Below, in pieces: positions 6,963 to 14,276 of a stretch of DNA of 14,462 nt (position 1 is its first letter; every line of letters begins with the position of its first letter). A model generated the notes under the pieces. The model had not been told where the DNA came from and searched no databases. It saw nothing but the letters and a program-made list of their open reading frames with translations. The stretch covers positions 1 to 14,462 of the forward strand of contig JBGPKK010000116.1 in the NCBI GenBank assembly GCA_041485905.1, given 5' to 3'. The translations under genes were made by a program, and so were the position numbers. This stretch comes from JAHFUI01 sp041485905. Lineage in GTDB: Bacteria > Acidobacteriota > Vicinamibacteria > Vicinamibacterales > CAVVIG01.

Positions 6963-8252
6963 TTACCGAAAGTAATCCGGCAGATCCTTCTTCGTACTCC
7001 GCAGGATCTCTACGATGGCCCGGCGGTCAGCGGCCGACAACCGCGCGTATCGCTGATCCTTGTCGTCACCCGAAAGAACCTTCCAGAGCCGCCGGTACAC
7101 GAGGTTCTTCGCCGAATCTGGCAGTGCATCGAAGGCGTTGGAGTAGATCATGTAGCTGCACGGGTAGCGCATGAGCCTCTGATCGAGATCGAACTGCCGC
7201 AGCGACCGGCCCTTGCTGTCGGACGGTCCGAGCGCGGCGAACTTTTCGGCAAAGCCCGACGAGCCGCGGATCTTGTCGGGGATCGGCGCTTCGTAGACGA
7301 ACAACAGGTAATCCACCAGATCGTCGGCGGCCTCCTGAAGACGCTTGGCCGTGTTGCTGCCGGCGCCGGGCGATCGCGGAAGCAACGGGTCAATATAGGC
7401 CGCGAGCCGCGACTCCCAGCCCATGCGGATGATCAGGTTGATCATGTGCGTCTGGTGTTCCAGCACCATCAGGGCGACCGCGTCGCTGTGTGGCGACAGG
7501 TATCCCGCGGTGTCGAACTGGCCCTCGAGCGATTTCAGCTCGCGCGCTTCCGGCTTCACGGCGTCCGTGGTGCTCGCGGTCGAGACCGGCCTGTTCGCGA
7601 GGTGCCGGATCGAGCCCAGCGCGCCCGTCACGTACCAGCCGCCCCAGCGCTGGTCGAAGCTCGAGCGATGGTCGCTTGCGAACCCGGACGCGTACGCGTT
7701 CTTGTCCTCCGGGACGGTGATCGTGCTGAACACCATCAGCCCCGGGACCCCGAGCGTCGTCCACGAGAGGTGGCAGGCCAGGCACCCGTCGTTTCGTGTG
7801 AATTGCGGATCGCCGGCCGCCTTCTGGTCGAGGGTGTAGAAGATGATCCCCTGACGCGGATCCTGTGCGGCGACCTCGAGGACCGTGCCGCCCCGCACGT
7901 AACCGACCGCGACCGTGTCGTCGAAATAGAGCGCGCGCGGGTTTTTTGGTCCAATCAGTTCTGCCTGAAAGGCGTTCTGGGAGAAGACGGCCACCTGCGA
8001 TTCAACCGGCAGGTTGAGCGCCTCGAGCGCGGAGCGCAGGTAGCCGCTCGCGGCGTCGAACTTCAGGCGGACGCTGCCGTCCTGAAGCTTCCGATTCAGG
8101 TCGGCGACGCGATCGGTCACCGGACCGTTGGAGTAGTCAATCGCCGGATGATTGCGGGAGGCGACAAACGCATCGGTGCGCTGCGCGACGACGGCGGACG
8201 CGTAGATGCCGGAGAAGAGGGCGAAGCCAGTGAGAAGTCCAGCGCGACGCAT
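6963..8252 (-). CDS. Exported mono-heme cytochrome c-like protein of unknown function
   Basis: The product is 429 residues. An N-terminal signal peptide (MRRAGLLTGFALFSGIYASA, ending VVAQ) sends it to the periplasm. A single heme c motif, CLACH, lies at residues 157-161, and no second CxxCH is present. Further recurring elements are RWGGWYVTG with a nearby RH (203-217), and EHQTHM (265-270), whose histidines or methionine could supply the distal heme ligand. The second half is largely helical and resembles no standard small cytochrome c fold, and the protein is far longer than a simple class I cytochrome (about 100 residues). I recall uncharacterised proteins of this type from Acidobacteria and Planctomycetes but cannot name a family. 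Electron transfer or a c-type-heme enzyme role are both open. The ribosome site is weak. It is the first gene of a pair with the M28 peptidase. Confidence 0.78.
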   Translation of the reverse strand: MRRAGLLTGFALFSGIYASAVVAQRTDAFVASRNHPAIDYSNGPVTDRVADLNRKLQDGSVRLKFDAASGYLRSALEALNLPVESQVAVFSQNAFQAELIGPKNPRALYFDDTVAVGYVRGGTVLEVAAQDPRQGIIFYTLDQKAAGDPQFTRNDGCLACHLSWTTLGVPGLMVFSTITVPEDKNAYASGFASDHRSSFDQRWGGWYVTGALGSIRHLANRPVSTASTTDAVKPEARELKSLEGQFDTAGYLSPHSDAVALMVLEHQTHMINLIIRMGWESRLAAYIDPLLPRSPGAGSNTAKRLQEAADDLVDYLLFVYEAPIPDKIRGSSGFAEKFAALGPSDSKGRSLRQFDLDQRLMRYPCSYMIYSNAFDALPDSAKNLVYRRLWKVLSGDDKDQRYARLSAADRRAIVEILRSTKKDLPDYFR

Positions 8253-8324
8253 GTCTTAGAGAAATGATAGACCGCGGGCTCTCCTTCGCCAAGGTCAGGT
8301 CTCGGCGACGTTGCATTCCGCCGG

Positions 8325-8341
8325 CGACGATGGCATCGTCG
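8325..8341. promoter_or_regulatory. Palindrome in the divergent intergenic region, possible operator
   Basis: A perfect seven-base inverted repeat CGACGAT/ATCGTCG surrounds a three-base GGC centre. It sits in the 123-base gap between the divergent cytochrome-like gene and the Uma2 gene, 34 bases before the Uma2 start. It could bind a dimeric regulator or form a small hairpin in the Uma2 leader. No regulator gene is nearby, so this is only a candidate. Confidence 0.25.
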
Positions 8342-8375
8342 TCTGCAGCGGGCGCCCCTTGTTGCGGGAAGAACC

Positions 8376-8927
8376 ATGAAAGCCAAAACCATGCTCACGG
8401 CCGACGATTACTTCGCGATGCCGGACGACGGGAAGCAGTACGAGCTGCTGGCGGGAGAGTTGTATGTGAATCCCTCTCCCTCGTGGCAGCACCAGGACGC
8501 CGCCAAGCGTCTCTTTCGCCAACTTGATGAGTTTTTCGAAGGAAAAGGGCTCGGCGAGGTCTTTTTCGCTCCCCTCGGAGTTGTCCTCGGACAACACGAC
8601 GTGGCAGAACCTGATCTGCTGGTGGTGGCCGACCCGTCGCAGTTTTCGCAACGCGGTATCGAGGGCGCCCCGTTGCTGGTCGTGGAGATTCTGTCGCCCT
8701 CCAACGCCCGCCACGATCGCGTGACGAAAGCCGCGCGCTACCTCGCGCTCGGCGTCAAACACTACTGGATCGTCGATCCTCAAAAGCGACATCTGCTGTG
8801 CCAGCGCGCGGAAGGCGGCCGCTGGGTGGTCGTCGCCGAGGGGCTGGACGACAGCCGTGTCTGCGATCCCTCATGGCCCACGCTGGCCCTCGACATGCGA
8901 CGGCTGTGGCGACCGGAGTCGAAGTAG
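8376..8927 (+). CDS. Uma2 family (DUF820) PD-(D/E)xK nuclease-fold protein
   Basis: The product is 183 residues, the usual length of the family. Core elements are in order: the opening LTADDYFAMPDDGKQYELLAGELY with the family glutamate E23, then VAEPDLLVV with D80, VVEILSPSN with E104, and K118 in RVTKAARYLALGVKHYWIVDP. D80, E104 and K118 fit the PD-(D/E)xK metal-dependent nuclease site, so the fold looks catalytically complete. Uma2 proteins are abundant in cyanobacteria and Acidobacteria, often as scattered copies, and their biological role is not established. GGGAAGAA lies just before the ATG. The gene stands alone: the left neighbour is divergent and the next plus-strand gene starts about 100 bases later. 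No toxin, antitoxin or transposase partner is visible. Confidence 0.9.
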   Translation: MKAKTMLTADDYFAMPDDGKQYELLAGELYVNPSPSWQHQDAAKRLFRQLDEFFEGKGLGEVFFAPLGVVLGQHDVAEPDLLVVADPSQFSQRGIEGAPLLVVEILSPSNARHDRVTKAARYLALGVKHYWIVDPQKRHLLCQRAEGGRWVVVAEGLDDSRVCDPSWPTLALDMRRLWRPESK

Positions 8928-8960
8928 GACCTCCCTGTTCACAAGCTGACCCACCACTTC

Positions 8961-9028
8961 GCGTTGGCGGCAACCCGCGACATAATCGGCCACGCCATGG
9001 CGGCGCTGGCGGCAACTGCACGCGACAT
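8961..9028 (+). repeat. Imperfect direct repeat at the feruloyl-CoA synthase start
   Basis: Copy 1 (8961-8983) and copy 2 (9003-9028) share GCG(T/C)TGGCGGCAAC and then CGCGACAT, with a three-base length difference between the blocks. The units are offset by 42 bases. In copy 2 the final CGCGAC leads directly into the ATG at 9027; in copy 1 the same place reads ATA. A local duplication may have shaped the leader or start region of the gene, though GC-rich chance similarity is possible. Confidence 0.4.
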
Positions 9029-10880
9029 GACGCAGACAGTCCCGAAGCGAATCAGAGCGGTCCGCATTGCGCCGATCGACGCCCTCGTCCGGTACGGCGC
9101 GGATGGGGCTGTGTACCTGCAGTCTCCCAGTCCCCTGGCCGCGTATCCTCGCAAAATCACCGAGCGCCTGGAATACTGGGCGGAGCGGGCGCCTAATCGC
9201 CGGTTCCTCGCCCAACGTGAGGAAACTGGCGGCTGGCGCTCGGTGAGCTACGCGCAGGCGCTGACGCGCGTGCGCCATCTCTCGCAGGCCCTGCTCGACC
9301 GCAAGCTGTCGAACGAGCGGCCGATCGTCATCTTGTCGGGCAACAGCATCGAGCACGCGCTGCTGGCGCTCGCCGCCATGTACACGGGCGTGCTCTACAC
9401 GCCGGTGGCTCCCGCCTATTCCCTGCAGGCGCGCGATTACGGGACGCTCGGACAGATCTTCGAGCGCGTACGCCCGGCGCTGGCGTTTGCCGCAGAAGGC
9501 GCTTCGTACGACCGCGCGCTTCGCAGCGTATTGCCAGCGGGCGTCGAGCTGGTGGTGTCGTCTTCGGCTCCCGCTGGAATGTCTGCCACGCCATTTGCCG
9601 AGCTCGAGTCCGCGCCAGCAACCGCCGCCGTCGACGAGGCGCACGCGCGCGTGGGCCCCGACACGATCGGCAAGATTCTGTTCACGTCGGGCTCGACCGG
9701 GCGACCCAAAGGCGTCGTCAACACCCAGCGGATGCTGTGTGCGAACCAGCAGATGATCCAGAGCGTTCTTGCGTGCTTCGCCGACGATCCGCCGGTTCTG
9801 TGCGACTGGCTTCCGTGGAACCATACGGCCGGGGGCAATCACAACTTCGGTCTGGTCCTTTACAACGGCGGCACGATGTACATCGACGAAGGCCGTCCGA
9901 CGCCGGCCGGCATCGAGACGACCGTCCGCAACCTGCGCGAGATCGCGGCGACCGCGCATTTCACCGTGCCGCGGACCTACGAGATGCTCCTGCCGTACCT
10001 TCGCAGCGACGCGGCATTACGCGAGCGGTTCTTCAGCAAGCTGACGCTGCTGTTTTACGCGGCCGCCGGTCTGACCGAGCGCCTTTTCGACGAGCTTCGC
10101 GATTTGGCGGTCCAGACGTGCGGCGAAGAGATTCTGTGGATGACCGGCTTCGGCGCCACCGAGACGGCGCCGTTCGCGCTGAGCACCGGGCCCGATGGCG
10201 CGTCGGCGGGCGTCCTGGGTCTGCCCGCTCCGGGGATGGAGCTCAAGCTCGCGCCGTCCGGTTCGAAGATGGAGGCGCGCGTTCGCGGCCCGAACGTCAC
10301 GCCCGGGTACTGGGCCGACGAAGCACTGACGCGCGCGGCCTTCGACGAGGAAGGCTTCTATCGTCTGGGCGATGCGATGCGGTTTGTCGATCCTGCGGAT
10401 CCGACCAAAGGCCTGCTGTTCGACGGCCGGCTGGCCGAGGACTTCAAGCTCTCGACCGGCACGTGGGTGAGCGTGGGACCGCTGCGGGCCAAAATCCTGG
10501 CACAGGCAGCCGGCTACGTGCAGGACGTCGTCATCGCCGGCCACGACCGGAGCTTTGTCGCCGCCCTGATGTTCCCGAATCTCACGATGTGCCGCACGCT
10601 CTGCCCGGAGCTCGCCGCGGACGGACCGGCGCGAGCGGTGCTCGACGATCCACGCGTCCGCCAGCGGTTTCAGGCGCTGCTGACAGACCTCGATCGTGAA
10701 AGCACCGGCAGTTCGACGCGCATCGCACGCGCGATGCTCGTCGAGCTGCCGCCTTCCATCGACGCACGCGAGATCACCGACAAAGGCTCGCTGAATCAGA
10801 AGGCGGTCCTGCAGCACCGCTCGGCGCTCGTCGAAGAGCTGTACGATTCACGGCCTTCAGCCAGAGTGATCGCCGTATGA
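9027..10880 (+). CDS. fcs: Feruloyl-CoA synthase (ATP-dependent acid-CoA ligase)
   Basis: The enzyme activates ferulate, and usually p-coumarate and caffeate, to the CoA thioester with ATP via an acyl-adenylate in the cytoplasm. The 617-residue product shows the ANL superfamily motifs: the P-loop ILFTSGSTGRPKGV (about 217-230), followed by VNTQRMLCANQQM, which is distinctive of feruloyl-CoA synthases; the A5 motif MTGFGATETAP (about 372-382); RGPNVTPGYW; the A7 region GFYRLGD (about 443-449); and the hinge FDGRLAEDFKLSTGTWVSVG (about 465-484), also typical of this family. The family N-terminus aligns with the ATG at 9027; an ATG at 8997 and a TTG at 8964 would add 10 and 21 residues, and neither has a clear ribosome site. 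The stop overlaps the next gene by ATGA, implying translational coupling. The hydratase/lyase and vanillin dehydrogenase usually linked to fcs are absent from the window. Confidence 0.88.
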   Translation: MTQTVPKRIRAVRIAPIDALVRYGADGAVYLQSPSPLAAYPRKITERLEYWAERAPNRRFLAQREETGGWRSVSYAQALTRVRHLSQALLDRKLSNERPIVILSGNSIEHALLALAAMYTGVLYTPVAPAYSLQARDYGTLGQIFERVRPALAFAAEGASYDRALRSVLPAGVELVVSSSAPAGMSATPFAELESAPATAAVDEAHARVGPDTIGKILFTSGSTGRPKGVVNTQRMLCANQQMIQSVLACFADDPPVLCDWLPWNHTAGGNHNFGLVLYNGGTMYIDEGRPTPAGIETTVRNLREIAATAHFTVPRTYEMLLPYLRSDAALRERFFSKLTLLFYAAAGLTERLFDELRDLAVQTCGEEILWMTGFGATETAPFALSTGPDGASAGVLGLPAPGMELKLAPSGSKMEARVRGPNVTPGYWADEALTRAAFDEEGFYRLGDAMRFVDPADPTKGLLFDGRLAEDFKLSTGTWVSVGPLRAKILAQAAGYVQDVVIAGHDRSFVAALMFPNLTMCRTLCPELAADGPARAVLDDPRVRQRFQALLTDLDRESTGSSTRIARAMLVELPPSIDAREITDKGSLNQKAVLQHRSALVEELYDSRPSARVIAV

Positions 10881-11737
10881 CAAAGATTCTCGACGCCGAA
10901 CAGTTGACCGCCATCGATGTCCACGTTCATCTGGAGCCCGCCGACACCGGGTCCGCGGCGGATGACGCCGCCAGGAAATATTTCGGCGGCGGCGGCGATC
11001 GCGATTGGCAAGCGCTCGCCGACTACTACCGCTCGCGGCGTATCGCGTGCGTGGTATTCACGGTAGACGAGAAGTTAACCGGCCGGCCCCAGGTGTCGAA
11101 CGATGCCGTCGCGGAGTTCGCGGCGAACAACTCCGATATCGCCCTGGCGTTCGCGAGCCTCGATCCCAATCGCGGCGCCGCCGCGGTTCGTGAGGCCCGG
11201 CGGCTCGTCGCCTCCGGCGGCATTCGGGGACTGAAGCTTCATCCACCCCTGCAGCAATTCTTCCCCAACGATCGGATGGCGTATCCGCTTTACGAAGTCT
11301 TCGCGGCAGCACGGCTGCCGGTGCTGTTCCACACGGGACACAGCGGCATCGGCACCGGCATGCCAGGAGGGGGCGGTGTTCGGCTCAAGTACGGTCACCC
11401 CATGCCGATCGACGATGTCGCCGTGGATTTTCCGGACATGCCGATCATCCTGGCGCACCCGTCGTTTCCCTGGCAGGATGAAGCGATTTCGATCTGCCTG
11501 CACAAGCCGCAGGTGTACATCGATCTGTCGGGCTGGTCGCCCAGATACTTCTCGCCGACGCTCGTCCAGTATGCGAACACGCTGCTCAAGCACAAAGTCA
11601 TGTTTGGATCCGATTACCCATTGCTCACGCCCGACCGGTGGTTGTCGGACTTCGAGAAAATCGGGATCAAGGACGAGGTGCGCCCGTTGATCTTGAAAGA
11701 CAACGCGGCGCGACTGCTCGGGCTTACCAGGAGCTGA
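10877..11737 (+). CDS. Amidohydrolase 2 family metal-dependent hydrolase, linked to aromatic acid catabolism
   Basis: The product is 286 residues with the TIM-barrel amidohydrolase (ACMSD-like) pattern. Visible metal and active-site elements are DVHVH (H16, H18), RGLKLHPP (K120, H122), LFHTGHSG (H152), ILAHPSFPW (H194) and FGSDYPL (D246). Family members hydrolyse C-N bonds, decarboxylate, or cleave C-C bonds. The ATGA overlap with feruloyl-CoA synthase argues for a step in the same pathway. An amidohydrolase, CouO, in the p-hydroxycinnamate gene set of Rhodococcus jostii is linked, as I recall, to cleavage of the beta-ketoacyl-CoA intermediate to the benzoate plus acetyl-CoA, and this gene is a candidate counterpart. 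That assignment is inference from context, not from residue identity. Its last codons hold AGGAG (11729-11733), well placed for the truncated thioesterase start that follows. Confidence 0.82.
   Translation: MTKILDAEQLTAIDVHVHLEPADTGSAADDAARKYFGGGGDRDWQALADYYRSRRIACVVFTVDEKLTGRPQVSNDAVAEFAANNSDIALAFASLDPNRGAAAVREARRLVASGGIRGLKLHPPLQQFFPNDRMAYPLYEVFAAARLPVLFHTGHSGIGTGMPGGGGVRLKYGHPMPIDDVAVDFPDMPIILAHPSFPWQDEAISICLHKPQVYIDLSGWSPRYFSPTLVQYANTLLKHKVMFGSDYPLLTPDRWLSDFEKIGIKDEVRPLILKDNAARLLGLTRS
11729..11733 (+). promoter_or_regulatory. Ribosome binding site left in front of the thioesterase remnant
   Basis: AGGAG inside the last codons of the amidohydrolase gene lies nine bases before the ATG at 11743. 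It is the initiation site expected for a third gene of the operon, but it now leads only into a frameshifted fragment. Confidence 0.5.
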
Positions 11738-11742
11738 GACCC

Positions 11743-11790
11743 ATGCTCGTCGGGCGCCGAACGGTCACGTCGAGTGGGGCGAGGGCGATC
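11743..11790 (+). pseudogene. 5' remnant of a 4-hydroxybenzoyl-CoA-type thioesterase gene
   Basis: These 48 bases align with the first 49 bases of the intact thioesterase gene at 14277-14325, with four mismatches and one missing base. Exact shared blocks are TCGGGCGCCGAACGGTCA (18 bases) and CGTCGAGTGGGGCGA (15 bases). The missing base, after codon 8, shifts the frame. With the base restored the fragment would read MLVGRRTVIVEWGEGD, close to MLIGRRTVIVEWGDCD in the intact copy. Similarity stops at 11790, and the stop codon of the opposite-strand permease gene begins at 11791. The fragment starts five bases after the amidohydrolase stop. It therefore looks like the original third gene of the operon, cut off by insertion or rearrangement of the permease cassette. 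A distinct paralog destroyed by the insertion is an alternative. Confidence 0.72.
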
Positions 11791-14226
11791 TCACTCCGAC
11801 TTCAGCACAGCCATCGGTTCGATGCGTATCGCGCGGCGCGCCGGTAGATAACACGCTGCGGTCGCAACGAGAGCGACGAGGGCGGCGGCCCCAACGTACG
11901 TCGCCGGATCGGTTGGCCCGATCTCGAACAGGAACCCCCGAAGGACCCGCGAGCCGGCCAGCGCTGTCGCCAGACCGAGCACGATCCCGGCGATCACCGG
12001 CGTCAGCCCGTACCCGAACACGAGCCGCTGCAGCCGCAACCGATCGGCACCGAGCGCCATGCGGATGGCGATCTCGCGCCGGCGTTCGGTCACACTTCGC
12101 GACACGACGCCGAACAAACCCGCAACCGCCAGCAGCAGCGCCACGCCCGCAAACGCGCCGGTCGCCAGCGCATAGAACCGCTTTTCGGAGGTCGATTGCG
12201 CGAGGATGGCGTCGATCGTCGTGATCCCTTCCACCGGCTGTTCGGGATCCAGTGATTGGATCGCTGCACGCACGCCGGCCACCACTCGTGCACCGGCGCC
12301 GGCGGCGGGGCTCACGAGCAGACAGAGCAGCTCGTTCGGCTGCTGCGAGCGCGGCAGGTAGAAGGCCGGCGCCGCGTCGCGCGTCACGTCGACCATCCGC
12401 ACATCGCCCACGACCCCCACGATCTCGGTCTGGTTGCCGTCGATGTCGAGCGCCCGCCCAAGCGCGCTCTGGCTCCCGAAATGCGATCGGCCGTAAGACT
12501 CGGAGACGATCATCACCTTTTGACTGGCGGCGGTATCGGTTCGGGTGAACAGCCGTCCCGCGCGGAGTGGGACCCGCATCAATCGGAAATAGTCAGGATC
12601 GACAGATCGCATGTTCCCGGGACGGGTCCGCCCGCCTTTTGGACCGACGACCCAGAGAAAATCCACACCCCGCATCGGCACGGCGGTCGTCAGGCTGGCC
12701 TGCTCGACGCCGGGCACCTCGCGGACTCGAGCCAGCAGGTCCTGCTCGAATGCCGCGATCCGGCCCGGCTGCCGGTAATTCGCGCTAATCAGCCGCATTT
12801 CCATCGTGATGATGCCGCGGGCATTGAAGCCGAGGTCGACATGCTGCATCCGCCAGAAGCTCTTGAGCAGCAGGCTCGCGCCGACCAGCAGGATCAGGAC
12901 GACAGCGACCTGCACCCCCACGACCAGGCTCCGTGACTTCGACAGCGCGCGGTCCGCCGTGGCCGTGCCGGAGGCCTGCCTGAGCGCCGATTGCACGTCG
13001 CGACGCAACGCAAGCCAGGCCGGAGTCAGACCGCACACGAGCGTCGTGATTGCCGTCGCGCCGATTGCGAACGCCAATACCTGCCAGTCGATGCCAATTT
13101 CACTGCCGCGCGGGACGACCGGCGGCATGATCGACCGAAGAACTGGAAGCAGCACGGCGGCCGCGAGCGTGCCGACCGCGCCGCCCGCAAGTCCCAGTGT
13201 CGCGCCCTCCGCGATCAGCTGTCGGACGATCTGCCGCGGCGCGGCGCCGAGCGCGCTGCGAACCGCGAGCTCGCGTCCGCGATCCACCGTGCGCGCCATC
13301 ACCAGCAATCCGAGGTTCACGCACCCAATCAACAGCACGAGTCCTGCGACCGCGGCAAGCAGCAGCACTCCGGGCCGGACCTCGCGCTTCAGGTGCTCGG
13401 GCATCGGCTCCACCAGCGCGGCCGCGCGCGCAATCGCCGCCTCGCGAAACTGGGTCGGAATCCCGTAACCGCGGACGATATCCTTTGCGACGGCCGTCAA
13501 TTCCGCCTGGGCCTGTCCGGCCGTGACGCCGGGTTTGAGACGGGCGATCATCTGGTATTCGAGGGCGCGATTGGGATGAATGCCGGACCACGGCCACAGC
13601 GCATACAGCTCCGTATCGTCGGGGTACGTGAATCGAAACCCTTCCGGGAGGATACCGACGACCAGGTAGCTGGTCGTCGCCCGGTCGACCCGTCCGGCCA
13701 CCAGTGAAAGCCGCTGGCCGATGATCGCGAGGTCGGCCCCGAATCGCCGCCGCCACAGCGCATCGCTGAGGACGACGACGGGATCACCGGCATCATCGGA
13801 CTGAACGAGTGTTCGGCCGAGCGCGGCCTTGACGCCGAGCAGATCGAAGAAATTCGGCGTGACGAAGGCGCCGCGCAGCCGATCGGCGCCGTCAGGGCGG
13901 TAGAGATCGATTCTCGCGTCGAGCCCACTCTCCCACGACTTCACTACGGCAAAGCTGTCCAGTGTCGCGTTGCGAGTCGAGTACTCAACAAGATGCCGGC
14001 CGGTCAGGATGCCGTGTTGGTTGCCGGGCCTCGTCTCCAGTCCGTTCCACAGATAGACGAGCCGATCGGGCTCGTGATACGGCAGCGGCCGGAGCAGGAC
14101 GGCACGGACAATGGTGAACACCGCCGTGTTGGCCCCGATGCCAAGGGCGAGGATGAGGACGGCCGCCGTCGTGAACCCGGGCACGCGAACGAGCAGCCGA
14201 CAGGCATGACGCAGGTCAAACAGCAT
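11791..14226 (-). CDS. ADOP-type duplicated ABC transporter permease (MacB/FtsX-like), orphan
   Basis: The product is 811 residues built from two similar halves. Each half has one helix, an extracytoplasmic MacB-type domain and three more helices: helices near 19-41, 285-310, 340-363 and 381-404, then 433-455, 686-708, 736-758 and 777-795. The opening DLRHACRLLVRVPGFTTAAVLILALGIGANTAVFTIV is shared by the acidobacterial duplicated orphan permease family, compared here only by its pattern of helix and LALGIGANTAVF core. The coupling-helix motif appears twice, as GRELAVRSALGA (317-328) and RREIAIRMALGA (716-727). MacB-like systems move substrates or signals across the envelope using an ATPase partner and do not form a classical membrane channel. 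No ATPase is encoded here, which is usual for this family. CGAGG lies six bases before the ATG. The gene runs against its flanking catabolic genes and appears to have been inserted there. Confidence 0.93.
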   Translation of the reverse strand: MLFDLRHACRLLVRVPGFTTAAVLILALGIGANTAVFTIVRAVLLRPLPYHEPDRLVYLWNGLETRPGNQHGILTGRHLVEYSTRNATLDSFAVVKSWESGLDARIDLYRPDGADRLRGAFVTPNFFDLLGVKAALGRTLVQSDDAGDPVVVLSDALWRRRFGADLAIIGQRLSLVAGRVDRATTSYLVVGILPEGFRFTYPDDTELYALWPWSGIHPNRALEYQMIARLKPGVTAGQAQAELTAVAKDIVRGYGIPTQFREAAIARAAALVEPMPEHLKREVRPGVLLLAAVAGLVLLIGCVNLGLLVMARTVDRGRELAVRSALGAAPRQIVRQLIAEGATLGLAGGAVGTLAAAVLLPVLRSIMPPVVPRGSEIGIDWQVLAFAIGATAITTLVCGLTPAWLALRRDVQSALRQASGTATADRALSKSRSLVVGVQVAVVLILLVGASLLLKSFWRMQHVDLGFNARGIITMEMRLISANYRQPGRIAAFEQDLLARVREVPGVEQASLTTAVPMRGVDFLWVVGPKGGRTRPGNMRSVDPDYFRLMRVPLRAGRLFTRTDTAASQKVMIVSESYGRSHFGSQSALGRALDIDGNQTEIVGVVGDVRMVDVTRDAAPAFYLPRSQQPNELLCLLVSPAAGAGARVVAGVRAAIQSLDPEQPVEGITTIDAILAQSTSEKRFYALATGAFAGVALLLAVAGLFGVVSRSVTERRREIAIRMALGADRLRLQRLVFGYGLTPVIAGIVLGLATALAGSRVLRGFLFEIGPTDPATYVGAAALVALVATAACYLPARRAIRIEPMAVLKSE

Positions 14227-14276
14227 TCGCGGCCTCGGGCACCGGTATTATGCTCACCGAAGCTGGAGTTCAAGAA
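14227..14276. promoter_or_regulatory. 50-base divergent start region between permease and thioesterase
   Basis: This short gap carries the ribosome sites of both divergent genes: CGAGG for the permease (14233-14237, minus strand) and GGAG for the thioesterase (14265-14268). A TATTAT hexamer at 14246-14251 could be a -10 element for the thioesterase, but no matching -35 is seen. An ATG at 14250, in frame with the thioesterase, is a less likely start because it lacks a ribosome site. The sequence upstream of the intact thioesterase shows no convincing match to the sequence upstream of the remnant at 11743. Confidence 0.4.

Noticed and set aside
6813..8267. Plus-strand open frame of 484 codons
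   Set aside because: Antisense to the cytochrome-like gene, which has a signal peptide and a CxxCH motif; the plus-strand product has no recognisable features.
8376..8927. Uma2 gene as part of a defence island or toxin-antitoxin pair
   Set aside because: No partner gene, restriction, CRISPR or abortive-infection gene is nearby; solitary Uma2 genes are common.
8958..8986. CATAAT with TTCGCG 17 bases upstream as a promoter for feruloyl-CoA synthase
   Set aside because: Spacing is ideal but the -35 matches the consensus at only two positions; it would fit the 9027 start with a short leader but is too weak to annotate.
11791..14276. Permease cassette as a classical insertion sequence or transposon
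   Set aside because: There is no transposase gene and no terminal inverted repeats; only the direct repeat of the thioesterase start is seen, so it was reported as an insertion scar and not as a named element.
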